DNA of 64,000 nt from an uncultured Enterobacterales bacterium (GCA_946478305.1 CAMLBO010000006.1:28407-92406), one strand, 5' to 3'. Positions 12,596 to 22,560 are shown, numbered from the stretch's first letter. Notes: generated by a model from the letters alone, not told the origin. Translations and numbers: made by a program.

Positions 12596-15500
12596 TTACT
12601 GCGCTTGTACCCGCAGCTCAGCTGCGGAACGACTACGGTGACCCAACAATGCTTTGACATCACTGGACTTCGGTTTTACCAGGGCAAATTTCGGTGCCCA
12701 TTGCGGCCAGTTCGCCAAAATCTCTTCACCACGGGTCGATGCGGTCAACTGTACGTGTTCGGTGATCAAACCGCGCAGATGCTCCTCATGGATGGCCAGC
12801 TCTTCAACGTCGAGCACCTCAACCAATTCCGGGTTAACACGTTTACGGAATTCACCGTCTTCGTCGAGAACGTAGGCGAAGCCCCCGGTCATACCAGCAC
12901 CGAAGTTAACGCCAGTCTTGCCCAGTACGCAGACAATACCGCCGGTCATGTATTCACAACCGTTGTCGCCAATGCCTTCCACCACGGTGATAGCACCGGA
13001 GTTACGCACCGCGAAACGCTCGCCCGCACGGCCCGCGGCAAACAGTTTGCCGCCGGTGGCTCCGTACAGACAGGTATTACCGATAATGCTGGCTTCATGG
13101 CTGCGGAATGCTGAACCGATCGGAGGGCGAATGGCAATACGGCCACCGGCCATGCCTTTGCCCACGTAGTCGTTGGCGTCGCCTGTCAGCATCAGATCCA
13201 CACCACCGGCGTTCCAGACGCCGAAGCTCTGGCCTGCTGTACCGTTGAAGTTGATGCGTACCGGGTCAGCGGCCATGCCCTGATCGCCGTGTTTCTCAGC
13301 AATCGCGCCGGACAACAGTGCGCCGACGGAGCGGTCGGTATTACGGATATCGAAGAAGAACGCTTTGCTCTGTTTCGAATCAATATGCGGTGCTGCCTGG
13401 TCCAAAATATCTTTGTTCAACTGGCCTTTATCGAACGGAGGATTACTCTCGGTACAATACACTGCTTTGCCCGGATGCGGTGTGGCGGTTGCCAGCAGCG
13501 CAGAGAGGTCGAGCTTGTTTTGCTTGGCGGTGAAGCCGTCCAGTTCGAGCAGCAGATCTGTACGGCCAATCAGGTCCACCAGTTGACTGATGCCCAGCTC
13601 CGCCATGATTTCACGGGTTTCCTGTGCGATAAACTTGAAGTAGTTAGTCACACGTTCTGGCAGGCCGTGGTAATGGTTACGGCGCAGTTTGTCATCCTGA
13701 GTTGCCACGCCAGTGGCGCAGTTGTTCAGGTGGCAAATACGCAGGTATTTACAACCGAGCGCGACCATCGGGCCGGTACCAAAACCGAAGCTTTCTGCAC
13801 CCAGAATCGCCGCTTTAATGATGTCAGCCCCGGTTTTCAGGCCACCATCCACCTGCAAACGAATTTTGTGACGCAAACCGTTAGCGACCAGCGCCTGCTG
13901 AGTCTCTACCAGACCGAGCTCCCACGGACAACCGGCATATTTCACCGACGACAGCGGGCTTGCGCCGGTGCCACCGTCGTAACCGGCGATAGTGATGAGA
14001 TCGGCATAGGCTTTCGCCACGCCGGTGGCAATGGTGCCTACTCCTGGCTCGGAGACCAGTTTCACCGAGATCATGGCTTTCGGATTGACCTGTTTCAGGT
14101 CAAAAATCAGCTGAGCCAGATCTTCGATGGAATAAATATCGTGGTGAGGTGGAGGGGAGATCAGCGTCACGCCCGGCACGGAGTAACGCAGTTTCGCGAT
14201 GTATGGCGTCACTTTATCACCCGGCAACTGGCCACCTTCGCCTGGCTTGGCACCCTGTGCCACTTTGATCTGGATAACGTCAGCATTCACCAGATACGCC
14301 GGGGTTACACCGAAACGGCCTGAAGCTACCTGCTTGATGCGCGACACTTTGTTGGTGCCATAACGCGCCGGGTCTTCGCCGCCTTCCCCTGAGTTAGAAC
14401 GCCCGCCGATGCTGTTCATCGCTTCAGCCAGAGATTCATGCGCTTCCGGACTGAGCGCGCCGATAGACATCGCGGCGGTATCGAAACGGGTGAACAGACC
14501 CTCGGCAGGCTCAACTTGATCCACCGGGATCGGCTGACCTTTCGGGGTGATCTGCAGCAGATCGCGCAGTGCTGCCACCGGGCGTTCGTTCACCAGTTTG
14601 GCATATTGCTGATAGTCGCTGTACTCACCGCTTTTCACTGCGGCTTGCAGGGTGTTCACCACATCCGGGTTGTAAGCGTGGTATTCGCCACCATAGACGT
14701 ATTTCAGCAGGCCACCCTGATCCAGCGTCTTGCGTTTAAGCCAGGCACGTTTGGAGAGGTTTAACAGGTCCTGCTCGAAGTCGTTGTAGCTTGCGCCACC
14801 GATACGACTGACCACGCCCTGGAAACAGGTATTGCACAGTTGTTTGTGCAGGCCGACCGCTTCAAACAGCTGCGAGCAGCGGTAAGAGGCCACGGTCGAA
14901 ATACCCATTTTGGACATGATTTTGTACAGGCCTTTGTTGATGCCGTTACGGTAATTCAGCATCACTTCACGGTATTTTTTATCAATAACCTGGGTGTCGA
15001 CCAGTTTGGCGAGTGTTTCGTAGGCCAGATAGGGGTAAACCGCAGTAGCACCAAAGCCTAGCAGCACGGCAAAGTGGTGCGGGTCACGGGCACTGGCAGT
15101 TTCAACAATGATGTTGGCGTCGCAACGCAGGTTTTTCTCAACCAAGCGGCGTTGTAGCGCACCAACAGCCATCGGGGCAGGCAGAGGTAAACGGTTCGGC
15201 GCGATATTGCGGTCAGACAACACCAGTAAGACGGCACCGTCACGCACTTTTTGCTCGCCTTCGTCGCACAGTTTGGCAACGAACGCTTCCATATCTTGTT
15301 CTGTCGGATCGTAAGTCAGATCCAGCGTGTCTGCGCGATAGTATTTGCTGTCCAGCGTGGTGAGCTGTTTGAAGTCAGACCACAACAGGATTGGCGATTT
15401 AAAGCTCAGACGGTGCGCCTGACCTTCGGCTTCGCAGAACACATTCATCTCGCGGCCAATGCTGGTCGCCAGTGACATCACGTGTGCTTCGCGTAGCGGA

Positions 15501-17053
15501 TCGATTGGCGGGTTGGTGACCTGTGCAAACTGCTGACGGAAGTAGTCATAGATAATGCGCGGACGACTGGAAAGCACGGCGAATGGGGTGTCGTCGCCCA
15601 TAGAACCGACCGCTTCCTGGCCGTTTTCACCCAGCACCCGCAGGATCTGGTCCAGCTCTTCGCTGCTGTAACCAAACTGCTTCTGGAAGGTTTCAAGTTG
15701 GGTATCGTCCAGCTCACGGCTGCCGACTTGATCGTCTGAGAGATCTTCGAACGGGACCAGACGCTGAACGTTTTTCTCCATCCACTCTTTATACGGATGG
15801 CGGCCTTTCAGGTCGTTATCCGTCTCTGCCGAGTGGTGGATCTTCCCACTGCGGGTATCGATAACCATCAGTTCGCCCGGTCCGACTCGGCCTTTTTCGA
15901 CCACTTCATCCGGCTGGTAATCCCAGATCCCTACTTCAGACGCGCAGGTGATTAGCTTGTCTTTGGTGATGACATAGCGGGCAGGGCGCAGACCATTACG
16001 GTCGAGGTTACAGGCGGCATAGCGGCCGTCTGACATCACGATACCTGCCGGGCCGTCCCACGGCTCCATATGCATGGAGTTAAAGTCGAAGAAGGCACGC
16101 AGGTCGTTGTCCATGTCCGGGTTCTGCTGCCAGGCCGGTGGCACCAATAAACGCATGGCACGCAGCAAGTCCATACCGCCGGCCAGGAACAGTTCCAGCA
16201 TGTTATCCAACGAGCTGGAGTCTGAACCGGTTTCGTTAACAAACGGCGCGGCATCCTGCAGATCGGGGATCAGTGGCGTTTTGAATTTATAACCACGGGC
16301 ACGCGCCCATTGGCGGTTACCGGCAATGGTGTTGATTTCGCCGTTGTGCGCCAGATAGCGGAACGGCTGCGCCAGCGGCCAGCGTGGCACGGTATTGGTG
16401 GAGAAGCGCTGGTGGAACAGGCAAATGGCCGATTCCAGACGCAGATCCGCCAGATCCAGATAGAAACGCGGTAGATCGGCCGGCATACACAAGCCTTTAT
16501 AGATCGTCACCACGTTAGAGAAACTACAGACGTAGAAGTCTTTGTCGGTAATGCGCTTTTCGATACGACGACGCGCCATATAGAGGCGGCGTTCCATATC
16601 ACGCGGACGCCAGCCGGCAGGCGCGTTAACAAAAATTTGTTCGATGCGGGGCAGGGAGGAGAGCGCTATTTCACCGAGAACGTCAGGGTTCGTCGGCACG
16701 TCGCGCCAGCCGACCACGGACAGCGTTTCGTTTTGCAGTTCTTCCTCAACAATGCGGCGGCTCGCGGCGGCTTCTTCTTCATCTTTGCTGAGGAATATCA
16801 TGCCAACGGCGTAATTCTTCGCCAGACGCCAGCCACGCTCTTCGGCAACCATGCGGAAGAAGCGGTCAGGTTTCTGCAAAAGCAGGCCACAACCGTCGCC
16901 GGTCTTGCCATCGGCAAGAATAGCACCACGGTGTTGCATACGGGCCAGTGCGTGAATCGCTGTACGCACGACCTTATGGCTAGGTTCGCCTTCTATATGG
17001 GCGATCAGGCCGAAACCACAGTTGTCCCTCTCAAGGGATTTATCGTACAACAT
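12596..17053 (-). CDS. gltB: GltB, glutamate synthase (NADPH) large subunit
   Basis: Large subunit of GOGAT: converts glutamine plus 2-oxoglutarate into two glutamates with electrons from GltD. The start MLYDKSLERDN-C gives the 11-residue propeptide whose removal exposes the catalytic Cys12 of the class-II amidotransferase domain. A central domain, the FMN-binding TIM-barrel (SGEGGEDPARYGTNKVSRIKQVASGRFGV onwards), the 3Fe-4S motif CKYLRICHLNNC and the C-terminal glycine-rich beta-helix domain follow. Length is 1485 aa (E. coli 1486). A GGGAGG site supports ATG 17053. The frame stays open to a TTG at 17176, but that region has no ribosome-binding site. Confidence 0.97.
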   Translation of the reverse strand: MLYDKSLERDNCGFGLIAHIEGEPSHKVVRTAIHALARMQHRGAILADGKTGDGCGLLLQKPDRFFRMVAEERGWRLAKNYAVGMIFLSKDEEEAAASRRIVEEELQNETLSVVGWRDVPTNPDVLGEIALSSLPRIEQIFVNAPAGWRPRDMERRLYMARRRIEKRITDKDFYVCSFSNVVTIYKGLCMPADLPRFYLDLADLRLESAICLFHQRFSTNTVPRWPLAQPFRYLAHNGEINTIAGNRQWARARGYKFKTPLIPDLQDAAPFVNETGSDSSSLDNMLELFLAGGMDLLRAMRLLVPPAWQQNPDMDNDLRAFFDFNSMHMEPWDGPAGIVMSDGRYAACNLDRNGLRPARYVITKDKLITCASEVGIWDYQPDEVVEKGRVGPGELMVIDTRSGKIHHSAETDNDLKGRHPYKEWMEKNVQRLVPFEDLSDDQVGSRELDDTQLETFQKQFGYSSEELDQILRVLGENGQEAVGSMGDDTPFAVLSSRPRIIYDYFRQQFAQVTNPPIDPLREAHVMSLATSIGREMNVFCEAEGQAHRLSFKSPILLWSDFKQLTTLDSKYYRADTLDLTYDPTEQDMEAFVAKLCDEGEQKVRDGAVLLVLSDRNIAPNRLPLPAPMAVGALQRRLVEKNLRCDANIIVETASARDPHHFAVLLGFGATAVYPYLAYETLAKLVDTQVIDKKYREVMLNYRNGINKGLYKIMSKMGISTVASYRCSQLFEAVGLHKQLCNTCFQGVVSRIGGASYNDFEQDLLNLSKRAWLKRKTLDQGGLLKYVYGGEYHAYNPDVVNTLQAAVKSGEYSDYQQYAKLVNERPVAALRDLLQITPKGQPIPVDQVEPAEGLFTRFDTAAMSIGALSPEAHESLAEAMNSIGGRSNSGEGGEDPARYGTNKVSRIKQVASGRFGVTPAYLVNADVIQIKVAQGAKPGEGGQLPGDKVTPYIAKLRYSVPGVTLISPPPHHDIYSIEDLAQLIFDLKQVNPKAMISVKLVSEPGVGTIATGVAKAYADLITIAGYDGGTGASPLSSVKYAGCPWELGLVETQQALVANGLRHKIRLQVDGGLKTGADIIKAAILGAESFGFGTGPMVALGCKYLRICHLNNCATGVATQDDKLRRNHYHGLPERVTNYFKFIAQETREIMAELGISQLVDLIGRTDLLLELDGFTAKQNKLDLSALLATATPHPGKAVYCTESNPPFDKGQLNKDILDQAAPHIDSKQSKAFFFDIRNTDRSVGALLSGAIAEKHGDQGMAADPVRINFNGTAGQSFGVWNAGGVDLMLTGDANDYVGKGMAGGRIAIRPPIGSAFRSHEASIIGNTCLYGATGGKLFAAGRAGERFAVRNSGAITVVEGIGDNGCEYMTGGIVCVLGKTGVNFGAGMTGGFAYVLDEDGEFRKRVNPELVEVLDVEELAIHEEHLRGLITEHVQLTASTRGEEILANWPQWAPKFALVKPKSSDVKALLGHRSRSAAELRVQAQ

Positions 17054-17936
17054 ATTCGTGAACCTCCCCAGGCTCTGCGAGACTCTCACACCTATTGCGA
17101 GGGGGCTTTTAGACAAGGAGGGCTCACATTTTCGCGCACTCTTGCGGTGCGTTGAATGCCTGAGTTTCCCGGTCAAAGGCCCCTCGTGACGGTTCTCACA
17201 AGTGGTGGTTGACTTGTTTTTATGAGGGAGTCTTCAATTACTGCATAATTATGACGAGTGGTACACCCGTCGAGATTGCTTCCAGCGGACTTCCAACTTA
17301 GCGAGAAAGCACAGGGAGGTCAAATACGGATTTAAGTGATAACGAAAATACGTAAAATCTATCTATGTAAATGATTTTAATGTGTTTATTGCTGTTTTTT
17401 AGCCCCTGACTTCAATAAGGTTTGTACCCTGAAGTGTGAGCTGTCTCACTGTCCTGATGGGGCGCTAACTGTGCACCGTGCTGGAAGTGGTCATTATCGT
17501 AGTGTTTTATACTGATAAATCGCCGCCGCATGTGCTTTGTGACTGTTTTTAACCAGACAGTAATAATGTACTAAGAGGGTCACGATAATAAGAATTATTC
17601 ATACCCCGCCAAGTGATTTTATTTGCATTAATAATGAATAGTTATTCTTTGAGTGAGCAGGGTAGAAGAGGTTGTTTTTGACAGGCAATGGCGTAAAGCC
17701 TGAGAAGATTAAGGACCTGGCCGATTCAGACCGGGCGGTATTAGTAATATCCCGTCGGTGATTAGTCAATATCTGCACGTATTTAAGCCCTGATGCACTA
17801 TAGCGAGCCCCTCAACGGTGCAGGCTATAACGTGGCTCACATTGTTAATGCCCCACGTCCCCGCTGACTCATCCCGGGCTTATCTGAGCGTGTAAATGCG
17901 GTATGATTCGAACGTCTTCGTCTTTAGGGAATCGTT
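17054..17936. other. Long intergenic region between divergent gltB and arcB
   Basis: About 880 bases with no supported gene. It must hold the gltBD promoter and leader (minus strand) and the arcB promoter (plus strand). In E. coli yhcC lies in this neighbourhood; I find no radical-SAM motif or open frame for it here. The stretch 17330-17660 is visibly A+T rich, as expected for regulator binding; in E. coli gltB is controlled by Lrp, IHF and ArgR. One ARG-box-like palindrome is listed separately. Confidence 0.6.
17633..17650. promoter_or_regulatory. ARG-box-like palindrome upstream of gltB/arcB
   Basis: TGAAT-AGTT-ATTC at 17635-17647 agrees with the ArgR half-sites TGAAT/ATTCA at all but the last base. 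It is a single copy about 580 bases from the gltB start, so its function is uncertain. ArgR control of gltBD is known in E. coli. Confidence 0.3.
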
Positions 17937-20276
17937 ATGAAGCAAATCCGGGTTTTAGCCCAGTACTATGTTGATCTGATGGTCAAGCTGGGGCTGGTAC
18001 GTTTTTCGCTACTGCTGGCCTCCGCGCTGGTTGTGCTGGCGATGATTGTCCAGATGGCCGTGACTATGCTGTTACGGGGTCAGGTCGACAGCATCGATGT
18101 GGTTCGCTCTATTTTCTTCGGTTTGCTGATAACACCCTGGGCCGTCTATTTTCTTTCGGTTGTTGTGGAACAACTGGAAGAGTCCCGTCAGCGTTTGTCA
18201 CGGCTGGTGGATAAGCTTGAAGAGATGCGACATCGTGACCTCGAACTGAATCAGCAGCTAAAAGACAACATCTCTCAGCTCAATCAGGAAATTGCCGACC
18301 GCGTCAAAGCCGAAGAGGCCCGCCTGGCCGTGGTGGATAAACTCAAACTTGAAATGCATCATCGTGAGCAGGCGCAAATCGAACTCAGCCAGCAATCGGC
18401 TTTGTTGCGCTCCTTCCTCGATGCCTCACCAGACCTGGTGTATTACCGCAATGAAGACAAAGAGTTTTCGGGCTGTAACCGCGCTATGGAGCTGCTGACG
18501 GGCAAAAGTGAAAAGCAGTTGATAGGTCTGACGCCAGACGATGTTTACACGCAGGACATCGCTGAGAAGGTCATTGAAACCGATGAAAAAGTGTTCCGCC
18601 ACAACGTTTCCCTGACTTATGAGCAGTGGCTGGTCTACCCAGATGGTCGGAAAGCCTGTTTTGAGCTGCGCAAAGTGCCGTTTTACGATCGTATCGGAAA
18701 ACGGCACGGACTCATGGGCTTTGGACGGGATATTACCGAACGTAAGCGCTATCAGGACGCCCTGGAGAATGCCAGCAGGGAAAAGACCACCTTTATCTCC
18801 ACGATCAGCCACGAGCTTCGTACGCCGCTTAACGGCATTGTCGGGCTGAGCCGAATCTTACTCGATACCGATCTGAACGCCGAGCAGCACAATTATCTGA
18901 AAACCATTCACGTCAGCGCGATCACGCTCGGCAACATCTTCAATGACATTATTGAAATGGACAAACTTGAGCGCCGCAAAGTCCAGCTTGATAACCAAAC
19001 GGTGGATTTTACCGGTTTCCTTTCGGACCTGGAAAATCTTTCCGGCCTGCTGGCTCAGCCAAAAGGTCTGAAATTTGTGATGCAGCCAGATTTACCCCTG
19101 CCGCATAACATCATCACTGATGGTACACGTCTGCGGCAGATCCTGTGGAACCTGATTGGTAATGCGGTGAAATTTACCCGCGAGGGAGAAATTGTGGTGC
19201 GTGTTCATCACGACGGTGGAGAATTGCTGCAGTTTGAGGTACAGGATTCCGGAATGGGGATTCCGAAAGATGAGCAGGACAAAATCTTCGCCATGTATTA
19301 CCAGGTAAAAGATCAAAACGGGGGTAAACCTGCGACGGGGACCGGCATTGGGCTGGCTGTTTCTAAACGCCTGGCTCAAAGCATGGGCGGCGACATTACA
19401 GTGTGCAGCGAGCAGGGTAAAGGTTCCTGCTTCACCCTGACGGTGAAAGCACCGACTCTGGATGAGCCGCTTAGCGAAAAGGCGGAAGAGGATGAACTGC
19501 CCTTACCTGCACTGAACGTACTGTTGGTGGAGGATATTGAGCTGAACGTGATCGTCGCGCGCTCGGTGCTGGAGAAGCTGGGTAACAGCGTGGAGGTGGC
19601 GATGAATGGCCATGACGCGCTGGCGATGTTTGACCCGGATGAATTTGATCTGGTGCTGCTGGATATCCAGTTGCCGGACATGACCGGGCTGGATATTGCC
19701 CGCAAATTACGTCAGGACTACGCCGGTCAACATTTGCCGCCGCTGGTCGCGCTCACCGCCAATGTGCTCAAAGACAAAAAAGAGTATCTCGACGCGGGCA
19801 TGGACGATGTGCTGAGTAAGCCTCTGTCAGTCTCAGCCCTGACCGCCATGATCCAGCAGTTCTGGGATCATCAACCTGACCCTGTATCAACGGAGGAACC
19901 TTCTGTGACGACACAGACTCAAGAATCACTGCTGGACATCGCCATGCTTGAACAATACATCGAATTGGTCGGGCCGGGCCTGATTTACCAGAGCGCGGAG
20001 ATGTTTGAGAAAATGATGCCGGATTATCTGGCAGTACTTGATTCCAACATGATCGCCCGTGATCAGGCCGGAATTGCTGAGGAGGGACATAAGATCAAAG
20101 GCGCAGCGGGATCCGTTGGACTTAAGCATCTGCAACAACTTGCTCAGCAGATTCAAACGCCGACGTTACCAGCATGGTGGGACAATGTTCAGGAATGGAT
20201 TGATGAGTTAAAGCTGGAGTGGCTTAACGACGTGCGGATTTTACGTGAATGGACAGCAAACGCTGAAAAAAAATAA
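17937..20276 (+). CDS. arcB: ArcB, anaerobic-redox hybrid sensor kinase
   Basis: Membrane sensor of the ArcAB system. It senses quinone redox state and phosphorelays to ArcA to repress respiratory genes under low oxygen. Two membrane segments (about residues 23-41 and 57-77) precede a leucine-zipper coiled coil and a PAS domain (about 155-270). A histidine kinase core follows with His292 in SHELRTPL, then a receiver with Asp576 in LLDIQLPD and an HPt domain with His718 in EGHKIKGAAGS. All three phosphorelay sites are intact. The 779 aa match E. coli (778). The last codons overlap the terminator of the antisense small RNA ArcZ. Confidence 0.97.
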   Translation: MKQIRVLAQYYVDLMVKLGLVRFSLLLASALVVLAMIVQMAVTMLLRGQVDSIDVVRSIFFGLLITPWAVYFLSVVVEQLEESRQRLSRLVDKLEEMRHRDLELNQQLKDNISQLNQEIADRVKAEEARLAVVDKLKLEMHHREQAQIELSQQSALLRSFLDASPDLVYYRNEDKEFSGCNRAMELLTGKSEKQLIGLTPDDVYTQDIAEKVIETDEKVFRHNVSLTYEQWLVYPDGRKACFELRKVPFYDRIGKRHGLMGFGRDITERKRYQDALENASREKTTFISTISHELRTPLNGIVGLSRILLDTDLNAEQHNYLKTIHVSAITLGNIFNDIIEMDKLERRKVQLDNQTVDFTGFLSDLENLSGLLAQPKGLKFVMQPDLPLPHNIITDGTRLRQILWNLIGNAVKFTREGEIVVRVHHDGGELLQFEVQDSGMGIPKDEQDKIFAMYYQVKDQNGGKPATGTGIGLAVSKRLAQSMGGDITVCSEQGKGSCFTLTVKAPTLDEPLSEKAEEDELPLPALNVLLVEDIELNVIVARSVLEKLGNSVEVAMNGHDALAMFDPDEFDLVLLDIQLPDMTGLDIARKLRQDYAGQHLPPLVALTANVLKDKKEYLDAGMDDVLSKPLSVSALTAMIQQFWDHQPDPVSTEEPSVTTQTQESLLDIAMLEQYIELVGPGLIYQSAEMFEKMMPDYLAVLDSNMIARDQAGIAEEGHKIKGAAGSVGLKHLQQLAQQIQTPTLPAWWDNVQEWIDELKLEWLNDVRILREWTANAEKK

Positions 20277-20383
20277 CCCCAGCCGAGGCCGGGGTGCGCG
20301 AATACTGCGCCAACACCAGGGAAATCGTTAACCCGCGATAGTTTTAAGGGTTCTGTTTTCGCAGGTTTTGGTAATTCTGCCGT
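20266..20383 (-). ncRNA. arcZ: ArcZ Hfq-binding small RNA
   Basis: On the minus strand between elbB and arcB, the place ArcZ occupies in E. coli. The 3' half carries GATTTCCCTGGTGTTGG, identical to the processed seed region of E. coli ArcZ, followed by CGCAGTATTCGCGCACCCCGG. The transcript ends in a GC-rich hairpin (ACCCC/GGGGT arms, 20276-20296) and U8, whose DNA template lies inside the last arcB codons. TATTAG at 20389-20394 (minus strand) is a plausible -10 and gives a length of about 118 nt (E. coli 121). In E. coli ArcZ activates rpoS translation, is repressed by ArcA and feeds back on arcB. The 5' end is inferred. Confidence 0.9.
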
Positions 20384-20524
20384 AAAGTCTAATACATCTT
20401 GTAGGAATCAACATAACAAATATAAGCGTAACTGTTACAAGAATCATTAAAAACTGTGATGTAGATTAGTCTTTGTCTATACAAAACTTCAAGCCTTTAT
20501 CGCAAGAATTTTTGGAGAATTCAA

Positions 20525-21178
20525 ATGAAGCCTGTTGGCGTGGTGCTCAGCGGTGAATATTTCGCCGGTGGAACAGAGTTTCAGGAAGCCTTTTTAGTGC
20601 TTTCCGCCCTGAAAAAGTACGGTATAAAAAACCAGTGTATTTGCAAGGATAGAATCCAACTTTATGTAATAGAACGTTTATTTTCTAGTAATAAAAATGG
20701 GGAGATTCTTCCCGCTACGGAAGTTTCCTCCCCGGCCTTAAGTGAAATTATTTCATTGAAGGAATCGGTTCCTGAGAACGTCAGTGCGCTGATTTTTCCC
20801 GGTGGTTTTGGCACGATTCATCGCTTAACTACGCTCGAGATCGATGGAAACGATTACACAATTGATGAGGAACTATTCACATTAGCCCATGAAATACATA
20901 AGCAGGGTAAACCATTGGGCTTCATCAGTCAGGCTGGCATATTGGCACCCAAAATTGCAGAGAAGGAAGTGCGCGTCACGCTGGGTACCGATATCGACCG
21001 CGCGGAACTCCTTGATGCTATTGGGGCAGAGCCCGTTTCCTGCCCGGCCGATGATATTGTCATCAATCTGGAAATGAAAATTGTTAGCACTCCGGGCCTG
21101 CTGTCAGAGGAATCTGAGGGTGAAGCGGCTGTAGGAATTGATAAGCTGGTCAGATGTGTTATGGAATGGATTAAATGA
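20525..21178 (+). CDS. elbB: Divergent ElbB-like DJ-1/PfpI protein lacking the family cysteine
   Basis: DJ-1/PfpI-superfamily protein at the elbB locus, same length as E. coli ElbB (217 aa; glyoxalase III-like, linked to isoprenoid metabolism). The fold landmarks IFPGGFG, GKPLGF and GTDID are kept, as is the C-terminal AAVGIDKLV. Identity is clearly lower than for neighbouring genes. The N-terminal GCGVYDGSE is replaced by GEYFAGGTE, and at the nucleophile elbow FMCIAP becomes FISQAG, so the usual Cys is Ser135. Codon composition is unusual: bases 20641-20700 hold only 16 G+C of 60. It may be a functionally shifted or acquired replacement. A GGAG site precedes ATG 20525, and the end overlaps mtgA by 4 bases. 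Confidence 0.8.
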   Translation: MKPVGVVLSGEYFAGGTEFQEAFLVLSALKKYGIKNQCICKDRIQLYVIERLFSSNKNGEILPATEVSSPALSEIISLKESVPENVSALIFPGGFGTIHRLTTLEIDGNDYTIDEELFTLAHEIHKQGKPLGFISQAGILAPKIAEKEVRVTLGTDIDRAELLDAIGAEPVSCPADDIVINLEMKIVSTPGLLSEESEGEAAVGIDKLVRCVMEWIK

Positions 21179-21906
21179 GTAAATCGTCGGGAAAGTCCCT
21201 GTTCAGGGCGCCAGTGAAATGGCTGAAACGCATTTTAATACTGTTCATTGGCTTATGGGTTGCGGGTATTCTGCTGTTTTCTTTCCTGCCCGTACCTTTC
21301 TCCGCGGTGATGGTTGAACGGCAAATTTCAGCCTGGCTGAGCGGCGATTTTAGCTACGTTGCTCACTCTGACTGGGTGCCGATGAGCGACATCTCCCCGT
21401 CAATGGCGCTGGCCGTGATGGCAGCGGAGGACCAAAAATTCCCCGAGCACTGGGGCTTCGATGTTGATGCTATTCAGTCTGTGCTGGAAAAAAGTGATAA
21501 GGACGATGCCCGCATTCGCGGCGCTTCTACGCTCTCTCAGCAAACGGCTAAGAACCTGTTTTTATGGGATGGTCGCAGCTGGGTACGTAAAGGGCTGGAG
21601 GCCGGTTTGACGGTGGGTATAGAAACGGTGTGGAGCAAGCGCCGCATCCTGACGGTCTACCTGAACATCGTTGAGTTTGGTGACGGAGTTTTCGGCGTTG
21701 AGCAGGCCGCCCAGCACTTCTTCCATAAACCGGCCAGTAAACTGACCGCCTCGCAGGCCGCGCTGCTGGCAGCGGTATTACCGAACCCACACCTGTTTAA
21801 AGCCAATGCGCCGTCGGCCTATGTGCTGCGTCGCCAGCAGTGGATCCTGCGTCAGATGAGCCAACTGGGCGGTGACAGTTTCCTTACCGAACACAAACTT
21901 CGTTAG
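21175..21906 (+). CDS. mtgA: MtgA, monofunctional peptidoglycan glycosyltransferase
   Basis: Inner-membrane GT51 enzyme that polymerises lipid II into glycan strands without a transpeptidase domain. The N-terminal membrane segment (about residues 16-38) is followed by the GT51 domain with the catalytic glutamate in [44 protein letters not shown] and [15 protein letters not shown] follow. The 243 aa fit E. coli (242). It overlaps elbB by ATGA, so it is probably co-translated with it. Confidence 0.95.
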   Translation: MSKSSGKSLFRAPVKWLKRILILFIGLWVAGILLFSFLPVPFSAVMVERQISAWLSGDFSYVAHSDWVPMSDISPSMALAVMAAEDQKFPEHWGFDVDAIQSVLEKSDKDDARIRGASTLSQQTAKNLFLWDGRSWVRKGLEAGLTVGIETVWSKRRILTVYLNIVEFGDGVFGVEQAAQHFFHKPASKLTASQAALLAAVLPNPHLFKANAPSAYVLRRQQWILRQMSQLGGDSFLTEHKLR

Positions 21907-21925
21907 TCCATTCAGCCCGATGGTG

Positions 21926-21959
21926 TAAAAAAAGGGCCCGGCATGTGCTGCCAGGCCCT
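21926..21959 (-). terminator. Terminator of the lpoA-yraN-diaA-dolP operon
   Basis: AGGGCC / GGCCCT stem extended by GGCA/TGCC. On the minus strand it is followed by T7 (A run at 21927-21933). It lies between the convergent mtgA and dolP. Confidence 0.8.
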
Positions 21960-21984
21960 CCTCATCCTTAATAGGAAATACAGG

Positions 21985-22560
21985 TCACTTCACGTAGGTA
22001 AACGCCGTGGTGACGTGTTTCACGCCGCTGACGCCCGCTGCGATACTTGCCGCTGATTTACCTTCTTCAGGTGTCACCAGACCCAGCAGGAATACTTCAC
22101 CATTTTCTGTAGTCACTTTCACATTCGAAGATTTCACGGAATCACTGGTCAGGATCTGAGAACGTACCTTGGTGGTGATCCAGGTATCCATTGATGCTGT
22201 GCCCATACTGACCGGTTTACCGGTGCGGATTTCGTTATATACCTCGCTTGCGCCATCCACACCCATCGTGATCTGTTTGGCTCGTGCTGCCATATCCGGC
22301 GTGGGTGCCTGGCCGGTTAACAGGACTTTACCCTGATAGGCCGTCGCCACTATGCGGGCTTCATCCTTAAGCTGTTTGTCTTTACTGATCGCGTTGCTTA
22401 CCCGCGCTTCCAGCGTGCCGTCATCGACCTGCGTACCCACGGAGCGCGGATCGGTGGTGGTTTTGGTCGCAACACCGGCGACGCCAACGACGGCGGCGGC
22501 CACACAGCCTTGCAACAGAAGGGCGCTTAACAGTACTGCAAAGAGAGGACTTGCCTTCAT
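21985..22560 (-). CDS. dolP: DolP (YraP), outer-membrane dual-BON lipoprotein
   Basis: Outer-membrane lipoprotein that binds anionic phospholipid at the division site and supports envelope integrity and BAM activity. The lipoprotein signal ends in LLQGC with Cys19 as the lipidated residue. Two BON domains follow (about residues 48-115 and 125-190, with GKVLLTGQAPTP and GEVFLLGLVTPEEG). The 191 aa equal E. coli. It is last in the operon after diaA, with a 9-base gap. Confidence 0.95.
   Translation of the reverse strand: MKASPLFAVLLSALLLQGCVAAAVVGVAGVATKTTTDPRSVGTQVDDGTLEARVSNAISKDKQLKDEARIVATAYQGKVLLTGQAPTPDMAARAKQITMGVDGASEVYNEIRTGKPVSMGTASMDTWITTKVRSQILTSDSVKSSNVKVTTENGEVFLLGLVTPEEGKSAASIAAGVSGVKHVTTAFTYVK

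Noticed and set aside
13289..14323. 344-codon open frame antisense to gltB
   Set aside because: It is the shadow of the long, strongly conserved gltB frame; composition is odd for a protein (many His/Gln/Arg) and no family is recognisable.
17054..17176. 41-codon N-terminal extension of gltB from a TTG
   Set aside because: The mature enzyme begins at the Cys 11 residues after MLYDKSLERDN, and the GGGAGG site fits ATG 17053; the TTG has none.
17585..17605. Second ARG box next to the one at 17635
   Set aside because: Only the ATTCA half is present, and the centre-to-centre distance is about 46 bp instead of 21.
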